Assembly (NCBI GenBank): GCA_963779225.1
Contig: CAVZWW010000001.1
Coordinates: forward strand, 558,001-622,000
Direction of reading: 5' to 3'
Origin: CAVPCZ01 sp963779225
GTDB lineage: Bacteria > Bacteroidota > Ignavibacteria > UBA10030 > UBA6906
Length of the DNA stretch: 64,000 nt
Both the position numbers and the translations under genes were made by a program. Below are positions 10,001-17,664 of this stretch, one piece after another; position 1 is the first letter of the stretch; each line of letters starts with the position of its first letter. The notes beneath the pieces are model-generated. The model saw nothing but the letters and a program-made list of their open reading frames with translations. It was not told the DNA's origin and did no database searches.

Positions 10001-10308
10001 CCGGCCCGTACGTCGTGCCAAATCCGTATGCCGGAGCGGCGAGTTTCGAGGCGGAACGGTTCGCTGTGACCGGCCGCGGGGAGCGTCGTCTTGAATTCCG
10101 CAATCTGCCGGTTGGCGCCAGCGTTCGAATATTTACGGTGCGTGGCGATCTGGTGCAGTCACTTCATCAAGACGGATCCACGGTGGGTATGGTTCCCTGG
10201 AATCTGAGGACCAAAGACAACCTGGACGTTGCGCCGGGTCTCTACGTCTATCATGTCGAGGCGCCGGGATTCGACTCCTTCGTTGGCAAGTTTGCGATCA
10301 TCAAATAG
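7066..10308 (+). CDS. Large T9SS-sorted surface protein (module A)
   Basis: 1080-aa exported protein with signal peptide (cleavage near AWTQ). The N-terminal two-thirds match no family I can name, but contain Asp/Gly-rich stretches that look like calcium-binding loops (GIDDDGDGITDE; GDGIPTAGEPDFDQTDKDESD). A fibronectin-III-like segment with FEGYKIYRS lies near residues 550-690. The C-terminus has VVPNPYAG, RRLEFRNLPVGASVRIFTVRGDLV and GKFAIIK, a T9SS sorting-domain variant. It sits 11 bp after the TonB receptor gene and has a paralogue in the same position of module B. Partnering the receptor in the manner of SusD is a hypothesis based only on position. Confidence 0.75.
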   Translation: MKRHYLVAAFLIFISASPAWTQTPLQPVVPKSQRGRNDAERSGTHDAGNIRTVFYNYGMVGDYPADPINVDLSIFHSAEVPKGSGENYTDGITPFVLAKIKDVHGTDNYIMETGFRERQEQSPLTSKIMRFEPRPGYLQSDPTINVGRSIAMSHDSRTWPPAWPDKANDPDDPGWAGSWNGYFGKRPNADQESYSVMDDDFYDKWDYYPDNRDQTRRGLGLRVEVRGFQWANPQSTNVIFWHYDITNEATTDYPDNIIFGLYMDSGVGGSAFSCDGVAESDDDNAYFDHSTGLNLVYTWDKFGHGVDLRSNCSATGYLGYAYMETPGNPYNGIDDDGDGITDERRDSGPGQLVVGQDNIRIYVLAHYDLAKFESFYGKLDTRPAFKAGRWWTGDENQNWVADYDDLGADGVQNTYDTGEGDGIPTAGEPDFDQTDKDESDQIGLTAFKMNRIKGPSKADPVDDIVFFGLWPPALYQQFTSPVPSSRFDSAVVLNYNIAFLFASGTFKLPAGAHERFSLALAYGADLNELRERVRTVQQIYNANYQFAVPPPAPLVKAESGDGFVRLSWSDYSERASDPVTHENDFEGYKIYRSTDVDFRDPKTISNARGTGPFGNGKPMAQFDLKNGIQGYSKQLIDGVAYYLGDDTNLMHAYIDTTVKNGQEYFYAVCSFDHGSDSLGFFPSENAIAVSRTLRGGIILPVNVVDTRPEPNVPGFVPATASNIYHRAGGGSGSVTLNIVDSRQVPDGQTYLLRFTTDTPSQIHAVRYAMVDSTTGKEVFGAGTDFHGEGRGPVGLGMLPVVATTDVTMPDTTYTGFTATSVTNMRFAVANKDADSINVLRPGYPNDFTITFSSGVLDTSLLSIVSDAIPVKFRIEASTASGPMRLRLYFHDANDDSTMSTLGDFIDVVTYVPGSTRPRVTWRITVDTAGQAARGNIVPPTTGDIYSVRLLIPYGSEDVFTFRTTAQTVSGDKGRQQYGSGPYVVPNPYAGAASFEAERFAVTGRGERRLEFRNLPVGASVRIFTVRGDLVQSLHQDGSTVGMVPWNLRTKDNLDVAPGLYVYHVEAPGFDSFVGKFAIIK

Positions 10309-10323
10309 CCGGGGACGTTTTCC

Positions 10324-11379
10324 ATGAACGGCATCAGTCATTCACCGGGCTCCGTCTCTCGCGCCATTCTGCCGGCGGGCTGCGTCCTCGCGATTCTTGC
10401 ACTCCTGTTGCCTGCGGGTGTGATGATCGGACAGTCGAAGACGGGAACCACCATCGGACAATTCACACTGATCGAACCGAGTGCACGCACTGCGGCGATG
10501 GGAGGGGCCGGGGGCGCCTTTGCGGAAGAAGCCTTCGCGGGCTACTACAACCCCGGAGCCATCGGCGCTTTCGATCATTCGGATTTTCAGGTTTCGTACA
10601 ACAGCTGGTTCGCCGGCATTTCTCTCAGCTACGCCGCCGGTGTGTTCCATCTCGGCGACCTCGGCACCGCGACCCTGGCGTTGACCAGTCTCAGCTCGGG
10701 CGAGATACCGGTCACCACGGTCGAACAGCCTCTTGGCACAGGCGAACACTACACAGTCGATAACCTCCTCCTCGGCATCGGCTACGGCTTCAGGATCACT
10801 GACCGATTCTCCTGTGGACTTCAGGTGAACTACATCACCGAACGGATCTGGCACAGTTCAGCAACGACCTTCGGGTTTAATGTGGGAACGCTGTACCAGC
10901 TCTCATCGGATGGCCTTCGCATTGGTGCAAGTCTCATGAATTTCGGCTTTCAATCACATTTCGATGGAACTGACCTGCGTGTCAGGTACGATCTGGACCC
11001 CACGCGCTACGGAGACAATAGCAGTCTCCCCTCCGCGATTCTCACCGACGACTTCTCACTGCCGTTTGTGTTTCGTGTGAGCCTCGGGTACCCTCTGATG
11101 ATCGATGGATCCAATACTGTCACATTTGCCGTCGATGCACTTCATCCAAGCGACAATTCGGAATGCGTCAACCTGGGCCTCGAGTGGCAATTCATGAGGG
11201 TGCTCTCACTTCGTGCAGGATACAATGGTCTCTTTCAGACGGACAACCAATATGGTCTCACTGCAGGAGGTGGTGTTGCGTGGGATGGACTTGGATATCT
11301 TCTGCACGTTGACTACGGTTGGACAGAACAAAAGTACCTGGGTAGCGTTCATCGGCTAACGCTCGGGGTGGGATTGTGA
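10324..11379 (+). CDS. PorV/PorQ-like outer-membrane beta-barrel (module A)
   Basis: 351-aa barrel protein. After a signal peptide it has SARTAAMGGAGGAFAEEAFAGYYNPGAIG, the N-terminal signature of the PorV/UPF0164 family, then repeated amphipathic strands ending in HRLTLGVGL. PorV proteins shuttle T9SS substrates to the attachment machinery. The tight linkage to T9SS-sorted proteins suggests a dedicated rather than general partner. The paralogue at 55797-56822 ends module B. It is 15 bp downstream of the large T9SS gene. Confidence 0.85.
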   Translation: MNGISHSPGSVSRAILPAGCVLAILALLLPAGVMIGQSKTGTTIGQFTLIEPSARTAAMGGAGGAFAEEAFAGYYNPGAIGAFDHSDFQVSYNSWFAGISLSYAAGVFHLGDLGTATLALTSLSSGEIPVTTVEQPLGTGEHYTVDNLLLGIGYGFRITDRFSCGLQVNYITERIWHSSATTFGFNVGTLYQLSSDGLRIGASLMNFGFQSHFDGTDLRVRYDLDPTRYGDNSSLPSAILTDDFSLPFVFRVSLGYPLMIDGSNTVTFAVDALHPSDNSECVNLGLEWQFMRVLSLRAGYNGLFQTDNQYGLTAGGGVAWDGLGYLLHVDYGWTEQKYLGSVHRLTLGVGL

Positions 11380-11392
11380 GAAGCAGGACGTA

Positions 11393-13792
11393 ATGAAGAA
11401 GCATATCTATGCGACGAAATACGGCGCCTTTTCTGACGACGGAAAGGAATTTGTTATTACCACACCCACGACGCCCCGCCCATGGGTGAATGTCATCAGC
11501 AACGGCGACTACGGCGTTGTCGTTTCACAGACAGGCAGCGGCTATAGCTGGCGCACGCACGCGCAGCTTAATAGACTCACGCGCTGGGATCAAGATCTGA
11601 TCAAAGACGAGTGGGGAAAGTACATATATATTCAGGACGATCGGGGCAACGTCTGGTCGGCGGGATGGAAACCCGTCGCCGCCCAACCGGACATATACCG
11701 TTGCCGGCACGGCGTGGGGTACACGATCATCGAGTCGCGTTACCACGGCATCGAAACGGACCTTCTGATACTCGTTCCGGTGGACGCACCGATGGAACTC
11801 TGGCAGCTGACGATCCGGAATCGTTCACGATCGAAACGGACACTCCGGTTCACCTCATTTCTGGAATGGGGGCTGGGCCAGGCACCGGACTGGCACCGGG
11901 AGTTTCACAAGTCGTTCATTGAAACCGTTTACGATCCCGAGGCGCAGGCGATTCTCGCAACAAAACGATTGTGGGAGGTTCCTGCCGAGCATGGGCACTG
12001 GAACACCGACTGGCCTTTTGTGGCGTTTCATTCGGCAAATCTCAAACCCTCCTCCTTTGATGCCGACAAGGAATCGTTTCTCGGGATGTACGGCAGCCAG
12101 GCGATGCCGGCAGCGCTCAGAAAAGCCATACTTGCCAAACGGACGGGGAACGGGCTGGATCCGATAGCCAGCCTGCGCCACACGATCACGCTGGCACCCA
12201 AACAAGAAACGACCCTCATCTATTCGCTTGGCTGCGCGGAAAGCCAGACAGAGGCTGTGGAGCTCAGCCGGCGTTATCGCACGGTAGAAGCAGTCTCCGC
12301 CGCGCAGGAAGCCGTGAACCAGCGCTGGGCCGGACTGCTCGGGACAGTGCAGGTGGACACACCTGATGATGCGATGAACCTGATGGAGAATACCTGGCTC
12401 AAGTATCAGGCGATCTCAGGACGTCTATGGGGGCGGACGGCATACTATCAGACAGGGGGTGCCTACGGGTTCCGCGATCAACTTCAGGACAGCCAGCTCT
12501 GGCTCCCGATTGATGCCGGCCGGACACAACAGCAAATCCGGCTGCACGCGCGGCACCAATTCGCCGACGGCACCGTGTATCACTGGTGGCACCCCATGTC
12601 GGAGATCGGCTTACGCAACGCGATCTCTGACAATCTGCTCTGGCTGCCGTTTGTGATGTTTGCGTACATCCAGGAGACGAGGGATACCGCGATTCTCGAT
12701 CAATGTGAGCCGTTTGTGGACCTGCCCGAGCCTGTTTCGTTGTATGATCATTGCACCCGCGCGGTCGACAAAGCACTCGAGAGGTTCAGCGAACGGGGCT
12801 TGCCGTTGATCGGCGATGGGGACTGGAATGACGGATTGAGTGCGGTTGGTCTGGACAAACACGGTGAATCGGTTTGGCTCGGGCATTTTCTCCACCGCAT
12901 CCTCCTGGACATGGCCGGTGTCGCCGAATGGAGGGGAGATGGCACACGTGCCGTATGCTACCGGGAACGGGCGGGAACTCTCCGGGAACGACTGAATACG
13001 CTGGCATGGGACGGCAAGTACTATTTCGGCGCGACCAAGGATTCCGGCGAACGGTTGGGGAGTCACCTCAACCAGGAAGGGCGTATCTGGTTAAACTCGC
13101 AAACATGGTCTATCATCGGGGGGGTAGCCGATGACCGGCGCGGCAACGAGGTGTTCGACATCGTGGAGCGTGAACTGGAGTTCGACATTGGCCCCCTCTT
13201 ACTCTATCCCGCGTATTCGAAACCGGACAAAGAGGTCGGCTATCTCACGCGGTACAGTCCGGGCATGCGGGAAAACGGCGGAGTGTACACGCACGCAGCC
13301 ACATGGTCGGTGATTGCCGCCGCAATTCTCGGCCGTGGGGAGAGCGCGTACCGCCTCTACGCGAAGTTGAACCCCATCAACCGCGGTCGGAAACCGGATG
13401 TCTACGGTGCGGAACCGTATGTCACCGCCGGCAACATCGAAGGACCGGATTCTCCGTTTTTCGGACGTGGTGGCTGGACCTGGTATACGGGTTCGGCAGC
13501 CTGGTTGTTCAAGGTCGGGCTCGAGTGGATCCTCGGTGTCCGGGCGACGTTCGACGGTTTGATGGTGGATCCCTGCATACCACCCGCATGGGACGGGTAC
13601 ACGGTCCGGCGGACATTCCGGGGAGCCGTCTACAACATTGTCGTGAAAAATCCCCGGCATGTCTCGTGCGGTGTTGCGCAGATACATGTTGATGGAACGG
13701 AACAGTGTGCGGCGATGCCTCCTCGCGGCAAAACGCTTCCGCAATACGCGCCAGGCAGCGAACACAAGGTCGTGGTAGTATTGGGGAAATGA
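11393..13792 (+). CDS. GH94 glycoside phosphorylase
   Basis: 799-aa inverting phosphorylase of family GH94 (former GT36). It has no signal peptide, so it is cytoplasmic. The N-terminal beta-sandwich begins like cellobiose phosphorylases (FVITTPTTPRPWVNV...KYIYIQDD...W). The (alpha/alpha)6 core has YQTGGAYGFRDQLQDS, GDGDWNDGLS (the catalytic Asp lies in this DWND motif, residues 477-480) and GRGGWTWYTGSAAW. The length fits cellobiose or cellobionate phosphorylases (about 800 aa) rather than characterised 1,2-beta-oligoglucan phosphorylases (about 1100 aa), yet the GAYGFRDQLQD box is also shared with the phosphorylase-like domain of cyclic beta-1,2-glucan synthases. Substrate is therefore open. 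It would convert imported disaccharide and phosphate to sugar 1-phosphate plus glucose. Confidence 0.9.
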   Translation: MKKHIYATKYGAFSDDGKEFVITTPTTPRPWVNVISNGDYGVVVSQTGSGYSWRTHAQLNRLTRWDQDLIKDEWGKYIYIQDDRGNVWSAGWKPVAAQPDIYRCRHGVGYTIIESRYHGIETDLLILVPVDAPMELWQLTIRNRSRSKRTLRFTSFLEWGLGQAPDWHREFHKSFIETVYDPEAQAILATKRLWEVPAEHGHWNTDWPFVAFHSANLKPSSFDADKESFLGMYGSQAMPAALRKAILAKRTGNGLDPIASLRHTITLAPKQETTLIYSLGCAESQTEAVELSRRYRTVEAVSAAQEAVNQRWAGLLGTVQVDTPDDAMNLMENTWLKYQAISGRLWGRTAYYQTGGAYGFRDQLQDSQLWLPIDAGRTQQQIRLHARHQFADGTVYHWWHPMSEIGLRNAISDNLLWLPFVMFAYIQETRDTAILDQCEPFVDLPEPVSLYDHCTRAVDKALERFSERGLPLIGDGDWNDGLSAVGLDKHGESVWLGHFLHRILLDMAGVAEWRGDGTRAVCYRERAGTLRERLNTLAWDGKYYFGATKDSGERLGSHLNQEGRIWLNSQTWSIIGGVADDRRGNEVFDIVERELEFDIGPLLLYPAYSKPDKEVGYLTRYSPGMRENGGVYTHAATWSVIAAAILGRGESAYRLYAKLNPINRGRKPDVYGAEPYVTAGNIEGPDSPFFGRGGWTWYTGSAAWLFKVGLEWILGVRATFDGLMVDPCIPPAWDGYTVRRTFRGAVYNIVVKNPRHVSCGVAQIHVDGTEQCAAMPPRGKTLPQYAPGSEHKVVVVLGK

Positions 13793-16266
13793 TGAAGTCG
13801 AGCATGAGCGAATTGCCTGGTACCCTCTTCCTGCGCAGCGCAGCGTGGTCGGTTTTTGCTCTGCTGATCCCCGTCTCGGTCATCGGCCAGCCTCAGCCCT
13901 CTCTTGTGATCTTCGATGAGGACGATCCGGTCGGGACAGGATACTATGATGCGTCGTGGGCCTTTGCCTCCGGGGGGAGTTCGTTGGCGGTTGGGGCAGG
14001 GTCACACGACAAAATGCTCATTGAAAACGCACACGCCTATAGTGGTTCACAGAGCGGACTGCTCCAGTGGACGTCTGCTGCGGGTGGTGCGTGGAAGATC
14101 TTTGTTGCGAGTCCGTCATGGGCAACCCGGGATGCCAGCTCGTTCGATTCTCTTGAAATGTACGTCAATGCCCCCGCCGCAATTGGTTCTTCGGATCTCC
14201 CGCTTGTTGCCCTCGAAAGCAGCACGAATGTGGCGACACCCGCCGTCTCCATGGGTTCGTATCTCTCCTCAGGCGTTGATGCAGATAGTAACACATGGCA
14301 ACGTGTCATCATTCCGCTCTCTTCATTCCAGCCCTTCGGCTCCTTCTCGCTCGGCCAGTTCAAGGACGTTAATTTCGGACAGGGAACGGCAGACAACGTA
14401 CCGCACAGGCTCTGGTTTGACTACGTCCGGCTGACTGGAAGAAGCGACACAACACGTCCGGCGTCTCCCACCAACGTCGTAACACGCGTGGGAGACCGGT
14501 GTGTGATTCTGCACTGGGACGTATCACCAGCCACACCGCTCACGGGCTGCAATATCTACCGGTCGGTCTCACCAACGGGACCATCGGTCAAGCTGAATTC
14601 CTCGCCGGTTGTACCCCGGGCGTATATTGACCTGACGGTGAACAACGGAAGCACCTATACCTACTCCGTGACTGCCGTAAGCGCGATCTCCATTGAAGGT
14701 TCGCCTTCCGATACTGTGCAGGCCACTCCCCATGTCTTTGCGAATGACGAACAGTTTCTGGATTTCATCGAACAAACGGCGGTGGACTATTTCTGGTATG
14801 AAGCCAATCCGACCAATGGGCTGATCAAAGACCGGAGTGCTGTCTGGTCACCCTGCAGCATCGCATCGACGGGATTTGGCCTCACGGCCCTGTGCATTGG
14901 GGTCGACCGCGGATGGATCGCCCGGGCTGACGCACGTGATCGCACGCTTACCGCGCTCAATACCTTCTGGACGAAGCCGCAAGGAATGGCGGCGTCAGGT
15001 ACGATCGGTCACAACGGTTTCTTCTACCACTTCCTCGATATGTCATCAGCCACCCGGACCTGGAATTGTGAACTCTCTTCCGGGGATACCGGCGATCTCA
15101 TAGCCGGCATTCTGTTCTCAAAGCAATACTTCAACGGTACCGATTCGTTGGAGTCGCGAATTCGTGCTCTGGCCGATTCGATTGCCGACCGGGTCGACTG
15201 GACCTGGATGATGAACGGAGAATCCAGACTTGCGATGGCGTGGTATCCCGAACGGGGATTTGACCCGTATCGCTACGAAGGCTATAACGAAGCGATGATC
15301 TTCTACATCATCGGGCTGGGGGCCAATGTGCATCCGATGCCGGTCGGTGCATGGTCCGCATGGACGAGCTCATACTTATGGCAAACTCACTACACCTATT
15401 CATTTGTGGTGTTCCCCCCCCTCTTCGGTCACCAAGCCTCCCATGCATGGATCGATTTCCGGTATGTGCAGGACGCGTATATGAAGGCGAAGGGCTCAAC
15501 GTATTTCGAGAATTCACGACGCGCTACCCTTGCACAGCGTGAATATTGTATTGCCAATCCGCCGGGTTTTCCGGGATATGGCTCGAACATATGGGGCTTG
15601 ACGGCATCAGACGAACCCGCGGTATTCGGCAACGGCGGATATCGTGCCCACGGGGCGCCACCCTCATACAATGATAACGGGACGCTGGCTCCCACAGCAC
15701 CGGCCAGTTCGATGCCTTTCACGCCGGAGGTTTCGATTGCTGCGCTTCGCGCGATGTATGATCAATACCGTCTGACAATCTTCACCCCGTACGGTTTTTG
15801 CGATGCCTTTAATCTCAAAGAGAACTGGTGGGATCCGGATGTTATCGGTTTCGACCAGGGGACAGCGGCATTGATGATCGAGAACTATCGGACCGGATCT
15901 GTCTGGGCGCGCTTCATGCAGAATGCCATCATACAGCAGGGGATGCAGCGTGCGGGGTTCGAACCCGTCTCATCTGTCGTCTCCGAGTCTCCTGTTGTGC
16001 CGGAGCAACTCGCTCTTCACCAGAACTATCCTAATCCATTCAACAGCGCTACGCACATACAGTTTGAACTTCCCGCCGCCGGCCCCACACGCATCACCGT
16101 GGTAGATATACTCGGACGTGTAGTGATGACGCCTGTCGATGGCCGGCTCGATGCCGGGGTGCACAGTGTCACCATCGATGCCAAAGTATTCGCAAGTGGA
16201 GTCTATATCTACTATCTTCAACACGGGGGCGTGTCACGTGCGCGTACTTTCACCCTATTGCGATAG
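13789..16266 (+). CDS. Surface T9SS-sorted GH144-type beta-glucanase
   Basis: About 825 aa, starting at ATG 13789 that overlaps the GH94 stop (ATGA). Order: signal peptide, a beta-sandwich region resembling a carbohydrate-binding module (about 40-220), a fibronectin-III domain (NVVTRVGDRCVILHWDVSP... to about 320), a Glycoamylase/PF10091 domain (FIEQTAVDYFWYE, GHNGFFYHFLDM, TWNCELSSGDTGDLIAG, EGYNEAMIFY, IDFRYVQDAYMK), and a T9SS domain (NYPNPFNSATHIQFEL...ASGVYIYYL). PF10091 proteins that have been characterised are family GH144 endo-beta-1,2-glucanases or sophorose-releasing enzymes. Surface sorting suggests the initial endo-cut. Specificity is inferred from family and neighbours. Confidence 0.85.
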   Translation: MMKSSMSELPGTLFLRSAAWSVFALLIPVSVIGQPQPSLVIFDEDDPVGTGYYDASWAFASGGSSLAVGAGSHDKMLIENAHAYSGSQSGLLQWTSAAGGAWKIFVASPSWATRDASSFDSLEMYVNAPAAIGSSDLPLVALESSTNVATPAVSMGSYLSSGVDADSNTWQRVIIPLSSFQPFGSFSLGQFKDVNFGQGTADNVPHRLWFDYVRLTGRSDTTRPASPTNVVTRVGDRCVILHWDVSPATPLTGCNIYRSVSPTGPSVKLNSSPVVPRAYIDLTVNNGSTYTYSVTAVSAISIEGSPSDTVQATPHVFANDEQFLDFIEQTAVDYFWYEANPTNGLIKDRSAVWSPCSIASTGFGLTALCIGVDRGWIARADARDRTLTALNTFWTKPQGMAASGTIGHNGFFYHFLDMSSATRTWNCELSSGDTGDLIAGILFSKQYFNGTDSLESRIRALADSIADRVDWTWMMNGESRLAMAWYPERGFDPYRYEGYNEAMIFYIIGLGANVHPMPVGAWSAWTSSYLWQTHYTYSFVVFPPLFGHQASHAWIDFRYVQDAYMKAKGSTYFENSRRATLAQREYCIANPPGFPGYGSNIWGLTASDEPAVFGNGGYRAHGAPPSYNDNGTLAPTAPASSMPFTPEVSIAALRAMYDQYRLTIFTPYGFCDAFNLKENWWDPDVIGFDQGTAALMIENYRTGSVWARFMQNAIIQQGMQRAGFEPVSSVVSESPVVPEQLALHQNYPNPFNSATHIQFELPAAGPTRITVVDILGRVVMTPVDGRLDAGVHSVTIDAKVFASGVYIYYLQHGGVSRARTFTLLR

Positions 16267-16272
16267 TCCTTC

Positions 16273-17664
16273 ATGATCTCTCCTGTACCTATTCTCCTTA
16301 ACCTGCTTCTGGGATTCTATGTTCTGATTCCCGACGGTGCTGCGGGAGCGTCACCCCGGAGTTCAGCACGGTGGGACCCTTTTCTGGACTCTCTCCAGCG
16401 CGGGACGATTCACTGGTTCCTCACGGCAACCCCGGAGAAGACCGGATTGACCCCTGATCGGTGGCCGTCTCCATCGCCCATCAGTATCGGTGCGGCAGGA
16501 TTCGGTTTGACAACCGTGCCGATCGCGGTTGAACGCCGCCTCCTCACTCGCCGCCAGGCAGTGGCACGGACACTTCGCGCCTTCCGTTTCCTCCTCGCAA
16601 TTCCACAGAGTGATCATCCCACCGCCAGTGGCGGCTACCACGGATTCTTTTACCACTTCCTGGACGCGCAAACCGGTTTGCGTACGTGGAACTGCGAGCT
16701 CTCAACTGTTGATACCGGCCTGCTGATGATGGGCGTTCTGTTCTGCCAATCGTATTTTAACCGCACCAACTGCGATGAGCGCAAGCTCCGCCGTCTCGCG
16801 GACTCTCTCTACAGACAAGTTGACTGGATCTGGGCGATGGATGGCAGAGAGGGGATCACGCTCGGATGGTCACCGGAGCGGGCCTTTCATGAGATGACGT
16901 GGCGTGGGTACAATGAGGCTCAGTTCATCTATTTTCTTGCCCTGGGGTCGCCAACGCATCCCGTGCCGGCGTCAGCATATTCACACTGGCTTTCCGGTTA
17001 CCGGTGGTTGTCATTCGAGGGGAAGGAATTCATCAGCTTCGCCCCTCTCTTTGGACATCAGTATACGGCGTGCTGGCTGGATATGCGCGGGATACAGGAC
17101 CGATACGTACGGGAAAAGGGGATCGACTATTTTGAGAATTCACGACGGGCGACCTATTCTCACCAATCGTATGGGAAACATAATCCTGCACAGTGGCGGG
17201 ACTATTCAGAGAAGGTCTGGGGTTGGACTGCGTGTGATGGTCCGGCCGACACCACATTGTGGATTGATGGTGTTCCCCGCATTTTTCAGACCTACAATGC
17301 ACGCGGTCCTTCTGCAGACTGGACAAATGATGATGGTACTCTCGCTCCGACCGCTGTCGGCGGCTCGCTTCCGTTCGCACCGGAAATTTGCGTTCCGGCG
17401 CTGAAAGCGATGCGCCAAACCTACGGTGACCGACTGTACACCGACTACGGTTTCCGGGATGCATTTAACCCGTCATTCATCACAGCAGAAACTCCTCGTG
17501 GATGGTTCGACAAAGATTTTCTCGGCATCGATCAGGGCCCCATCGCTATCATGATTGAGAACCTCCGGAGTGGTTTTGTCTGGAAGGTGATGAAAAAGAA
17601 CCCGCATATCGTGCGTGGCTTGCGACGTGCCGGTTTTTCCGGCGGGTGGTTGGGACAACCGTGA
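16273..17664 (+). CDS. Exported GH144-type enzyme, probably periplasmic
   Basis: 463-aa second PF10091 protein with a signal peptide but no FN3 or T9SS domain, so most likely periplasmic. It repeats the motif series of its neighbour: GYHGFFYHFLDAQTG, RTWNCELSTVDTGLLMMG, RGYNEAQFIYFLALG, FAPLFGHQYTACWLDMRGIQD, FENSRRATY. Two tandem GH144 genes with different locations fit an endo-acting surface enzyme plus an exo-acting periplasmic enzyme releasing disaccharides; such an exo-acting GH144 is known from Parabacteroides (established knowledge). It begins 7 bp after the preceding stop. Confidence 0.85.
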   Translation: MISPVPILLNLLLGFYVLIPDGAAGASPRSSARWDPFLDSLQRGTIHWFLTATPEKTGLTPDRWPSPSPISIGAAGFGLTTVPIAVERRLLTRRQAVARTLRAFRFLLAIPQSDHPTASGGYHGFFYHFLDAQTGLRTWNCELSTVDTGLLMMGVLFCQSYFNRTNCDERKLRRLADSLYRQVDWIWAMDGREGITLGWSPERAFHEMTWRGYNEAQFIYFLALGSPTHPVPASAYSHWLSGYRWLSFEGKEFISFAPLFGHQYTACWLDMRGIQDRYVREKGIDYFENSRRATYSHQSYGKHNPAQWRDYSEKVWGWTACDGPADTTLWIDGVPRIFQTYNARGPSADWTNDDGTLAPTAVGGSLPFAPEICVPALKAMRQTYGDRLYTDYGFRDAFNPSFITAETPRGWFDKDFLGIDQGPIAIMIENLRSGFVWKVMKKNPHIVRGLRRAGFSGGWLGQP

